64,000 nt of DNA from Marchantia polymorpha subsp. ruderalis (Eukaryota > Streptophyta > Marchantiopsida > Marchantiales > Marchantiaceae), in contig AP031354.1 of assembly GCA_037833965.1 (NCBI GenBank), positions 8,348,001 to 8,412,000 on the forward strand, in the 5' to 3' direction. Both the position numbers and the translations under genes were made by a program. Below the pieces are notes generated by a model. It searched no databases. It worked only from the letters and a program-made list of their open reading frames with translations, and was not told the DNA's origin. This document shows positions 54,431 to 64,000 of this stretch, piece by piece (the first letter of the stretch is position 1; every line of letters starts with the position of its first letter).

Positions 54431-55557
54431 CAAGTTGCATCGCTCTACTGCTGTATCCTATCTTCTTATCCTTTTCGCCATATTACTCCGTGCCCGGGGG
54501 CGAGTAGATTAGTCTCGTTATGAAAACACTCCAATAAACCCGAACCAAAGACGCTAATTTCCTGCCGAAAAGGGTGAGGATAAGCCAGGTCGGGAATGTG
54601 GTTGCAAGTAGGGTAGTCCGATAAAGAGACGCTTTTGGAACCATGGCACACGAAAAGTGACCTCTGGTAGGGCCGTGCCGTGAAGACAAAAGGTTCTCCT
54701 TAGGAAACGGATGAATCCTGTGAACTGATTGTCTGGACGATATTTGCCGAGGCTACGACAGAAGGCTAGAACCTGAATTTATCCAAGTCAGACAGAGTCT
54801 AGACAGGGCGACCGTCATCATTATAACCCGCGATATATTGAGCGAGCCATTAAACTGTTTTACGATACTGTCCCATGTGCGTGTCTGACCAAATGACATG
54901 TCTGGTCAATTTCGCGTTAATCTCGGGTTACGTACGTTGCATTGGATGCATGCCCAGTTGGCAGGTTTTGCGCAAGAGACTGATCTGCACTGAAGAAAGT
55001 GGAAGGCAAAAGAAGAGACTCCGTGAGAAAGATATAACCTGACGCTAATGGGAATGCGATTGGAGGCTGATTCTGTTTACGCAGTCCGATCAGTATAATG
55101 CTCACAGACTGTCAATTTCGATGAGTTGTAATGAACTTTCTCAGAGCATGAGATTTTCTGTGGCTGGAGCAGGCAGAATTTCTTCAGGCACGCGCTGGCT
55201 GCGAGCCTGGCCTTTCGATCAGGCGCCGAGCACACTCTCATCGCCGCCAAGCCCTCCTCCATTGGTTTCTACGTCGCTGAAGGCATCCGTTGTCCGGGGG
55301 CTGGCAACCTGGCAGTAGTATATAAAGTCCCTCTATTGCGGTACTCGGGGTAGATCATCGATACTTTGAAGTTCTTGCAGTCGTCAGAGGGAGTTGATGA
55401 ATGGATGGTTCGGTCTTGGTCAAGGTCCGGTCTTGAGACTGCTGCTGTGAGAGGGAGCACGACGTCCAGCTGGGGAAGCGCTTAATTGGCATTCCGGCGT
55501 CAAATCGAACAGAGGGTGAGGTCGAACAAGCCAGAGTCCAAGGAATACGACGCCAAG
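54431..55557 (+). promoter_or_regulatory. Upstream and 5' UTR region of FTR1
   Basis: The base composition rises abruptly from AT-rich to balanced at about 54430. Small open frames here are not convincing. A TATA box lies at 55319 and a CCATTGG (inverted CCAAT-like) word at about 55259. Between the TATA box and the ATG are about 230 bp. Confidence 0.45.
55319..55327 (+). promoter_or_regulatory. TATA box of FTR1
   Basis: TATATAAAG, about 60 bp downstream of a CCAAT-like word and 231 bp upstream of the FTR1 ATG. Transcription would start near 55350. Confidence 0.55.
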
Positions 55558-56502
55558 ATGGTGCAGGTTTTCAGTGTTCCTGCATTCTTCATCCTCTTTC
55601 GAGAAACGCTTGAAGCGTCCATCATCTTGTCAGTAATGCTCTCATTGCTGACCAAGATTGTGGAGGACAGGACCTTGAGGTGGAAAATGCAGAAGCAGGT
55701 CTGGGCTGGAGTTGCTGCGGGAGTTGCTCTGTCTTTGGTGGCTGCGGCTGTCTTTCTGTCACTTTATTATACGGTGGCGAAGGATGCCTGGGATAATTCT
55801 GAGCCCTTGTGGGAGGGAATTCTGGGCACGATAGCCGTGGTACTCATCACTCTTATGGCATTTTCCATGATTAGAATTGACACATGGAGAGCCAAGTGGG
55901 AGAAGAAGCTTACCAAGGTTACGGTAGATACTGTGGAAAAGCAGGCCAGAGGTGAGTTGCAGAGCAAAAGAAGCAAGTATGCACTCTTCCTGATTCCCTT
56001 CACAGTTGTCATTCGTGAAGGTGTGGAGGCAGTCATCTTCTTGGGAGGCATTGGCCTTGAAGGTTCGGCCACGGCTTATCCTCTTGCTGCTGTTGCTGGT
56101 GCGTGTTGTGGGGTCCTTGTGGGCTATTTCCTCTACAAGGGAGGGAATCACGTGGCATTTAAGTGGTTCTTGGGTGCTTCGACACTGCTTCTTCTGGTGA
56201 TTGCGGCTGGACTTTTCTCTGGTTCGGTGCACGAGTTTGAAGAATACACCAAAAAGGAGGATTTTGTGTGGAAGCTGCATTGCTGTCACCAAGGCGACGA
56301 TGGCATCTGGAAGTTGCTCAATGCTGTTGTCGGCTGGAGGGACGAGGCCACCGTCGGAACTCTGAGTTCGTACTTCGCGTACTGGGCCTTCGTCATTGTG
56401 GTTTTCCTCCTGCTCCGTGTGAAGTGGAGACGAGATGCCAAGAGGGATGCTATCCGTGATCGTGCAGCTCTCAGCAAGGATAGTGCTATATCTGAAGCTT
56501 AA
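55558..56502 (+). CDS. FTR1: FTR1-type high-affinity iron permease
   Basis: 314 residues in a single exon. The frame is open back to 55486, but the first ATG is at 55558 and begins right at the first membrane segment (VFSVPAFFILFRETLEASI), so I use it. Two REXXE motifs are present: RETLE (residues 15-19) and REGVE (153-157). In the OFeT/FTR1 family such glutamates bind iron during transport. About seven hydrophobic segments are visible, and the C-terminus is charged and cytosolic-looking. Fungal homologues work with a multicopper ferroxidase, and algae use the same pair; no ferroxidase gene is in this window. FTR1 is generally missing from seed plants, so it is informative about the host. It stands alone and shows no damage. 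Confidence 0.9.
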   Translation: MVQVFSVPAFFILFRETLEASIILSVMLSLLTKIVEDRTLRWKMQKQVWAGVAAGVALSLVAAAVFLSLYYTVAKDAWDNSEPLWEGILGTIAVVLITLMAFSMIRIDTWRAKWEKKLTKVTVDTVEKQARGELQSKRSKYALFLIPFTVVIREGVEAVIFLGGIGLEGSATAYPLAAVAGACCGVLVGYFLYKGGNHVAFKWFLGASTLLLLVIAAGLFSGSVHEFEEYTKKEDFVWKLHCCHQGDDGIWKLLNAVVGWRDEATVGTLSSYFAYWAFVIVVFLLLRVKWRRDAKRDAIRDRAALSKDSAISEA

Positions 56503-59500
56503 CTTAGCTTCGTAATTTGTTCAAGTCCCAGGCTGAACAAGCTTACTTCATTGTCTTGTGGTAGGGTGTTGCCATCTTGAACCTAAGACAGTACTGAGTA
56601 GGATATCTCCCTTCTTCAAACAAATTGTCAATTGTACAGAAGCCTTTTCAGCAAGCTGATAGCGCTCACAGAACCTTACACATGTAATACTTACAGGGGC
56701 GTGTCAATCTGATGTAGAGAAATATGTAGACAGTTGATGACGACTAACACAATCTTCGCTGTGCTAGCTCTGTTTACCGCATGGATATTTCGTTCGGCTC
56801 GCTCAGCATATTTCGTTCTTTTAAAGATTGAAGCTTGGAGTCTCTTTCCGAGAGCGTCCGTAAAGGTCATAGACTCACCGTATTTTCCTGAACATCATTC
56901 AAGAAGCCTTTGCTTCAGCAAAGGCGATAGTTGCGACTAGCGTGCCCATGCACTCTTGTGTGAGGACACGAAATCTGATACTATACAGAGTACTCTATCA
57001 CTTATGAGCGATTATGTACTCTTCCTTTCCGTTACAACAAAGTTCGTTTTCTCGAGTATGCCTTGAGGCCGTACCTGCACAACCTATCTCCATGAGATTT
57101 GCTCTTGGAGCGTTACACGCAGAGATAGGATACACATCGATAAAACAAGAAAAAGTAGAGAGACGGATTTTTCTTCCGAATGTTCAAACTCAGTGTAGAA
57201 GAAGAAATGGAAAGGTACAACAAGTGATAATATCCAAGCTGATGATATTTAACTTCTATCGATGAATGAGATGGTGGTTTCCCCTCATGCATTTTCCATC
57301 ATAAATCATTTTTTTTCTTATCATATACGGGTTTTCCAAGTATAACCAAATTACCAGCACAATAAGCAGCAACCGATATTTATGTTCATTCAGCGAGGTA
57401 CAAAATAATCACTTTTTGGTCCTTGTGGTATCAAGCAGACTGACTCGGAATCGTTCGTCTTCATTGAATCTCTCTAGTCCTGATAGTACACACTTTTCTT
57501 GTCAGTTGGACCAGCTATTGACCAAAACCCGCACAGCTTGCCATCAATCTTTCTAAAGTGCAGAAGAAGCGTCTAAACCGATCAGTACAGTTTCGTCCTG
57601 TGGGACATGCTCTAACGCGGTTGTGTCCCTCGATATCGATCCCACAGCTAGTGATTTGTTACCTCTCAAGGGACAACATACCAAATGTAACTAAATAAAT
57701 CATCTATATTTAAGGATTCGAAAGGAATTTTACCAATAGGAGTCATAATCTCATAGGTCCAATGCTTGGATGAGGTCCCAAAAACTATGAAAATCATTGA
57801 AAATTACTACATCTGTTATCATTTTCTAAAATTTTATGTGTATTCTTGCTACGAATGGAGGATACTTGGGGCATGTGATAATTTGGTATAAAAACCTGTG
57901 TTTGTGTCCTACATGTCAACCATTTGTTGAATTACCCCGCTTCGAGGGCTTGGATTGAGTCGACCCATGGACGTCCAGTATACGCATCTATGCTTAAAGC
58001 TTTATCCGGACCACAACAAGTACTTAACGAACTCCTTCCTTGACAGAAAGACACCAATATTATAAATGTTGTTGCTCCGAACGAAAAATACTTCAGGCAC
58101 ATCCATGTGACCTAAATTCGCACTGGACACAAACAATCTTTCACTATCGGTTAGTGCCTGTCTGTGTGCCTTAATCCGGTAGTATCTCTTAACTCTGAAG
58201 TTGCTCTGCATGAATTTGATCATATTACATTAGGCATCACAGCTGAGGAAGTCGAGAGTACATGGACCGTCCAAACCGAAGCATGGGATTTGTCCGATGC
58301 CTCAGATCCTTCACCTTTCATATACGCATTGACAGAGTCGCAGATACATGCACACAGCACACTGGCCGCTTCCGTTTCCAATGCTGAGCTGGCTTTGACT
58401 CTGGGTTTCAGATTCGAAAGATTTGAAATGTGGAGACGGACACAAGGTTCAAAATCCTTTGACGGGAACGTTCTGGTTAGAAACTTCGATCGTCAAAAAA
58501 GATAAAAGAACGTTATTTCAAGAATTTAGGAACAAGGTGCAGACGGTCCGCGTCTTCGCGTGAGTGACTACAGAAACGTAGTCAACAGAGTCACTGCGGC
58601 TGCTGTACATCTCAACCCTCAGCGTTTCTTGCAATTTTTGCTATGATCCCCCGACAAGGAGAAACAGTAACCAGGAGTATTGAGACGGAAGACTTTTATG
58701 AGGCATTTGCTAAATCGGCCAGATTTTGTATCATCTACATCAGGTTTATACACTATCACACAATTCAAGAAAATTGACACTCTGTTTTTTTTTACAATTT
58801 CGATTCTGTTGATAGCCAAGTTTAATTTATGAGAGTTTAACAACAGGACTTTGGTAATTTTTTCTACAGATTTTTAGTGACTTCATTCGAATTTAACAAA
58901 TTGGTTGGGTTTTATTTCTTATTTTCCAACTCTTTTACCATTGAAAACCTTCTGGAGATCTGATTAAAATGTTATGATTTTATTTCTTATTTTCTATAGA
59001 AAGATCAATGTATTTATCATTACAAATGTGAAGAACTGGGATGTCAAGATGAGAGAGAAGAGCTAAATATGAGATTAACAAAAAAATTTGATCTATTTAA
59101 TTCTAAATCTTAATAAGTTGGCATGTGATTTCACTAATGAGATAACTGAAATTTTCATTTACATTAATTTCACATGATCATTGAGGTAGATGCAAGTTAT
59201 TCATGAGGAGATGATAGCTAGATTTAGAAATTTTATGTTAAATTTAAGAATTTTTACTAAAAAAGTATATATTAACCATATATGTTAGGATTCAGATAAG
59301 CCCCCAAAACACTTCGGATGACTATTGAGTATGAATGTATAGAAGATTTTGGCAAATTGAAAAGTACAAACAAAATTTGAAGATTGCATCTCATCATACA
59401 AGATTTTTGTTGATATTTACGAAGTTATGTAAGATGATTGCATCAATAGCAAGATAATAATAAGTTTTTTAAAATTATGTATGTCATTTTCATTTTAACC

Positions 59501-61776
59501 TTAACAATAATAATATGTACATTAGACCAATAGATGTTTACAATTTATTGTTGAATGAATGATATTATTGTAAAATAATAAAATTGAATTGAAAAATGCT
59601 TAATCTACTCATGACTGTCACAAGAATGTATGAATAATTTCATAATTCATATCTACATAAGCTCAATAAATCGAATTTGTTAATTTCATAATACATAATT
59701 CTGACTAGATTTCATTATTTGGTGTAATTATTTGAGATGCATCGACGATAATTTGCTTTTCCAATTATTAGTCTTGAGTAATTTTCTCCATTTGTATTTG
59801 TATTGGAGATTTGTTTTGTCTCACATCTTCAAATCCAAAATGATTAATTTGGAATTCATCTGTGAGTGAAAATTTGTACTTGTGGTTATGAAAAGTCTGA
59901 CATATCATTTTTTCCATGATTTATTATAATCAAAAGATACATTCTTTCTCAATATAAGCTTATAGGCTATTGGATTTCATGGCTACTCAAAATTGAGAAA
60001 TTCATCTATTGTATCTAAATAAAAATAAAATCTACAATACTTCACATTACTAGCATATGAATATCATGTTTTGTTTTTCTATGTAGTATTCAACTTGTTA
60101 CCATTTTTTCTTGGTTATAATAAGTACAACTAAAAAGTCTCAAATAACTCATTTAATCATTTTTTATAACTTAATTAACATGGTTTTTAAATGAAAATAG
60201 TTTAATTGTTCAAGAACAAAAAAATTATCACCTTTTATTTGATATTGACATTTTTGGTACAAGATTCATATGATAAATCAAATTAGCTAAACGTATTGCA
60301 CAATTTCTTCAATATTGTAAAGTTAAATCTTGTCTCTTGGAAACAACAATCGATTGAGAAGTTTAAATCATGATGAATGTTAAATGATTTTCTCCTTGAA
60401 ATAATTTCTAAACTCCTTTAAAATATAATTCTTGTCATTATTTGTTCATAACTATTTCATTTTGTGTCGAGAGTAAACAAAAAAGTCCAATTGGATATCT
60501 GGACTTTTTAAAAATTGAAAGGTTATAAAAACCTTAATTTTTGTATATATTTTTTGTATTTTTGAAATATATTTACACGTCATTATTTATAAACTCAAAT
60601 AACTATTTGAAACTATGAAATCCAATATCAATTTTTTTTTATTCATAACACAATAATGACAAAAATAGAATTCAACTTTGCAGGGAAACAAGTAATTATT
60701 GCTGCGGAGTGTAAAATATCTAATACCAATCTGTCATACGATAGAATGCTATACTTGAGTCATTTTAATTAAAACTTAGTAAAGTTAATTTGATAAAAAA
60801 TAGTATTGACATCTTAAGTAATATTTTTTATGCTCGTGTTTACTTAAAATAAACATATCACACCTTGAGCTCTGCTTTATGTAATTGTAGTCAAGCTTTG
60901 AGTTTGAACTCTGACAAAGTTATGAAAGCTAGATCAAGAGTTTCACTTGAGACATGGGTTGGGGAGAATTTAGATTAAAGTTGACATCTGTTCTTTAAAT
61001 ATCTCACCACCAATCATTTGTGAGCTAGTATTTAGGATATCACATACTTGAAAGTTCGTTCATACAATACAGTGAAAAGTATAAAATCTGATAATCTACT
61101 TTAGAAGTCCAAATTAATCAATATTAAAAGGCTGAAAATATGAGATAATTTTTTAATAATTACATTCCAAATTGTAGACAGTAAATTTCCGCAATGCTGT
61201 CTTGAAAGCTCTGACTAAGACATGACAAGTTTCCAAAAAATTCAATAAAATTCTTAGTTTCACCAACATTTTCTAGGTAAAATTGTCACTTTTTTTATGA
61301 AGATATAAATGCTAATGATTCAAAATTAGTATTCGTATGGAAAACAGTTTCCAATTGTCATCCTATCTATTGTATAAAGTAAAGCAAGTGTGACATGAAT
61401 ATGTATGACTCTTATAACTGATATCATTTACTTTTTCAGAAATCAATGTTGAGAATAATGGAAGACTCATGTAGTACGTTATTTTAAGTCACATTACTTC
61501 TCAGATTTTTTGAATTCCATAAAAGCTAACCAATTCATTTAGTTGTACATATGAATCAAAATAAGAAAATCATATTTGACTTCTAGGCTTGCAATTGCAA
61601 AACCAACTTCTATACATGAAATACATATTGCAAAAATCTCTCTTCAAGACATCTTTTCAATCAAAGTCATCTTGACTAAATACAACTTATGCACAGTTGC
61701 ATAGATCATTTGTTGAGGCATAAAGATTCAGTTGAAAGCAAACCGAAAGCGTTTACAAAAGAATTTAAAATTATGA
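56503..61776. other. Long intergenic region
   Basis: The first ~350 bp should be the FTR1 3' UTR. 56700-58600 has a more balanced composition and short frames without recognisable domains. From about 58850 it is strongly AT-rich with no open frames. No element boundary could be defined. Confidence 0.5.
58164..58505 (+). CDS. Unrecognised small ORF (113 codons)
   Basis: From an ATG at 58164 to TAA, in a patch of balanced composition flanked by AT-rich DNA. The translation is mixed in composition (a run such as LALTLGFRFERFEMWRR) with no signal peptide, membrane segment or known motif. There is no splice-supported extension. It may be a chance frame; I list it because it is the longest unexplained frame in the 56.5-61.8 kb region. 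Confidence 0.15.
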   Translation: MCLNPVVSLNSEVALHEFDHITLGITAEEVESTWTVQTEAWDLSDASDPSPFIYALTESQIHAHSTLAASVSNAELALTLGFRFERFEMWRRTQGSKSFDGNVLVRNFDRQKR

Positions 61777-61799
61777 ATATATATATATATATATATATT
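61777..61799 (+). repeat. (AT)n microsatellite
   Basis: An AT dinucleotide run just beyond the gag fragment. Confidence 0.9.
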
Positions 61800-61888
61800 A
61801 ATATGAACTGTAAAAAAAATGTGCAGTTTTGTCACATTTTTTTTACCTCAAGCTTTAGTTCATAAGATTGTGTGCTATAGAAGCAAAG

Positions 61889-63781
61889 TTAGTTTAATTT
61901 TACATTTTCTTTGAATCTTAACACAATCAGGTCTTCATTGGTTACATGGTATACTTGGGGAAGTTTGACTGTACGGGTCTTCCGTGGTCGGCATAGCAAA
62001 AGCATCAGCATCTTTCGATACGTCTTGTTGTCATCGAGGAGCTGGTTGAACGTGATGTTAGCCTGCTGATTTCCGATATCTTCTACTACGTCGTAGTGGG
62101 CGTGTCGGCATGACACCGACGGCTTACGCTGCTCCGAGGATGCAGACGTCCGAGCGACAGAGGGCGTCGGTATGTTCCGTCCTTCCATCTCCGTTCGGGT
62201 ACGGATTGCTTCCTTCAACAGTTCAGCGACTTCGTCCTTGATGTCCGGGGTGTATTCCCGCCTCAACACACGTACTTGTTCATCTTCAGTCCTTGTATCA
62301 GGCCACGCCGAAGGCGTCTCGCGCATAGCCGATGGCCTTCGTGCAGGCCTGAAGTCAGCCCTGCTACTTGATTTTTCTTCTCCCTTCCCTTTTTGATCAT
62401 CGGCCTTGCGACTGTGCTTATGATTATCCCTTTCGTCGTCTTTCGATCTCTTCGAGCTGCGGGTTTCCACCCGTCCGCACATAACTTCTTCTTCAGGCCA
62501 CTCCTCCTCCTCGTCATTCTTGTCCGAACTCGCATCGACCTGATTGATTTGTACGTTTTCCTTGGCAGGAGGCGTCACAAAGCGCACAGTAGGTCGGTTT
62601 GCTGGGGATTGATCACATTCCACTGACGTATGTCTAGACTTCTTGCAGTTGCTGCAGCTCGGAACATACCCTGTCTGTCTTTTTGGGTGGGGGCACTGGG
62701 GAGAGTAGTGTACCACTTTCCCACAATTGAAACAGGCTCGCGGCGGCGGTGGCTGTTGGTTATACGTCCCGGGAGGTGCCATGCGCCTCTGGGTAGCCAT
62801 ATCTCTCGGATGGAACCGGGGTATATGCACTGGCTGGATCGGGGTAGTAGCGGGGGCCGACTAGATGGCGTAGGCTGCATCTTCGCTCGCCTCGCCATAG
62901 TACTGAGGGTTTTCCCCATAGTACTGAGGTGCCCACTCTACTACGTTCACTGGGTAAGACGAACGGGTGGTAAGACATTCAGTGTTAGCATGTCCCACTG
63001 CTCCGCACATAGTACATCACAAATTCGCCCACAATCTCCCTGGAGACTTCCGTCGTCCCTGACCGCCCACCACGTGGACTTTCAAGTCGGCGAAGTCCTT
63101 TACCAGGGTCTCCACCTTGGATGCAATGTCTCCCGAACCTTTGTCCGTATTTGCCCTTCTTTGGCCTTTCTTCTTTGCCGCTCCGCGCTTCTTCTTCTTC
63201 CTATCCTCCTCCGACGAGGAGGTCTCCTCTTCTTCTGATGAAGTACAGCCCTCGTCCGAGGACTGTTCTTCCGACGAAGGTGTAGCTCCTCGGCGTTTCC
63301 TTCGTCCTCCCTTCGGCTTTCATTCCACCGAGTCCCGTCGCTCTCTCCCTCTTCGGTTGAGAGTGGAAGTCTCAAAGGCTTCTGCCGATGCAATCACATC
63401 TTCGATGGTGTCGCACTTCCCACGTCTGCAAAAAGTCTCCATCTCCCTTGTTAAACCGGTCACGTACCAATCCACCGCCTGCTGGATTGAGAAGGGGGAT
63501 CCTGGTACCGTTTTTGGTATTCTGTCGAGAAGGTCTTGGAACCTCTCCGTGTAGTCACGCAGGTTCTTTTTCTTTTCCCGCTGGAGGTTACGCAGCTTTG
63601 TCAGCACCCGACTGTCGTAGCCAAGCTCTTGGAAGCGTCAAAGGAACTTTTCCTTCAGTTGAGCCCACGTTTGCAAACCATTTGGGTCGGTGCTCTCGTG
63701 ATTGTACCAGCTGCGCGCCTTCTTCCGCAGCAGGCTGGGAAAAATCCGCAGTCTGTCCTCATCGCTGATCTCGCGGTTGGT
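61889..63781 (-). pseudogene. Gypsy-type gag fragment C with three zinc knuckles
   Basis: Minus strand. The Gag core begins mid-domain at 63781 (LRKKARSWYNHE, then a stop near 63637), continues at 63607-63320 (ERFQDLLDRIP, QQAVDWYVTGL), and then an acidic/lysine-rich linker. Three CCHC knuckles follow: CTMCGAVGHANTEC (about 63000), CFNCGKVVHYSPQC and CSNCKKSRHTSVEC (about 62720-62630). The last part (ANITFNQLLDD) resembles the segment before protease in element B. Stops occur at about 63637, 63318, 63010 and 62860, and the frame ends at 61889 in AT-rich DNA. No protease, RT or integrase was found, so it is truncated at both ends. Confidence 0.75.
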
Positions 63782-64000
63782 TGTAACACTAGGGTTTAGA
63801 GAGAAGTTCACTCGAAGATAGAAACGTAAACTCTGAAGATGAGAGATACCAACAATGGTTCTCCATTGTAACACTAGGGTTTAGAGAGAAGTTCACTCGA
63901 AGATAGAAACGTAAACTCTGAAGATGAGAGATACCAACAATGGTTCTCCTCTCCCTTATATAGCTCTCACCAACAAGTACAAGGTGATAAGATCTAATCC
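63782..64000 (-). mobile_element. Family A LTR, partial, with 85-bp duplicated end
   Basis: TGTAACACTAGGG at 63782 starts a copy of the element A LTR end. After 85 bp the same end begins again at 63867 and continues to the window edge, matching 43013-43146 closely. It abuts gag fragment C with no primer site or leader between, so it is either an insertion into C or a rearranged LTR. The window ends before a target duplication can be checked. Confidence 0.8.

Noticed and set aside
55486-55557. FTR1 start at 55486
   Set aside because: The codon there is TTG; the first ATG at 55558 coincides with the start of conserved sequence.
1-64000. CRISPR array, tRNA, rRNA or prokaryotic defence system
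   Set aside because: No direct-repeat/unique-spacer pattern, no tRNA T-loop with matching arms and no operon-like gene order; regular repeats here are tandem or LTR-derived.

Overview
This window looks like a nuclear chromosome segment from a land plant. The reasons are a spliced DUF1308 gene, a spliced membrane-anchored LEA_2 gene, plant-type Ty3/Gypsy chromoviral and non-chromoviral retrotransposons, and hAT-type debris. An FTR1-type iron permease is unusual for seed plants and known from algae and early-diverging plants, so a bryophyte, lycophyte or similar non-seed plant is my best guess (inference, low certainty). Only three genes look functional: DUF1308/C7orf25-like (3309-5994, +), LEA_2 (8359-9231, -) and FTR1 (55558-56502, +). 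The rest is repeats, pseudogenes and AT-rich intergenic DNA.

Layout. 1-12.4 kb: gene-bearing, moderate-GC region with the first two genes. 12.4-17.4 kb: AT-rich DNA with a TIR element that carries unrelated internal sequence (14028-14830) and a 69-bp tandem repeat (15763-16018). 17.4-45.9 kb: a nested transposon cluster. Two inverted copies of an element with a coiled-coil ORF (17422-20911, - ; 43741-45884, +) lie on its outside. Inside are a solo LTR with TSD TGGAG (21648-23471), older LTR debris (23909-26241 and 43438-43690), a decayed chromovirus A (26242-43432, -, TSD CTTTT), and a young Gypsy element B (30423-41552, +, TSD GTTTC) inserted into the gag of A. By hand count the two B LTRs differ at about 9 positions in 2456 bp and the two A LTRs at about 15 in 420 bp, which fits the nesting order.

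45.9-54.4 kb: AT-rich graveyard with a second small TIR element of the same family (45953-46154), fragments of a CYP704-like cytochrome P450 (47460-48452, -) and a decayed hAT transposase (48690-50230, -). 54.4-56.5 kb: the FTR1 gene with a plausible TATA box. 56.5-61.9 kb: mostly featureless AT-rich DNA. 61.9-64 kb: a degenerate gag with three zinc knuckles, abutting an LTR of family A that runs off the window.

The most unusual structure is in the LTRs of family B. Each 2.46-kb LTR begins with a perfect 10-bp hairpin, carries four ~130-bp units that can each fold into a 10-11-bp stem, and carries fourteen 31-bp tandem repeats arranged with 15-bp spacers. About fourteen of the ~130-bp units occur across the window in LTRs of different age and orientation. 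I found no CRISPR array, no tRNA or rRNA gene and no prokaryotic-type system. All domain assignments are from reading motifs, with no database search.
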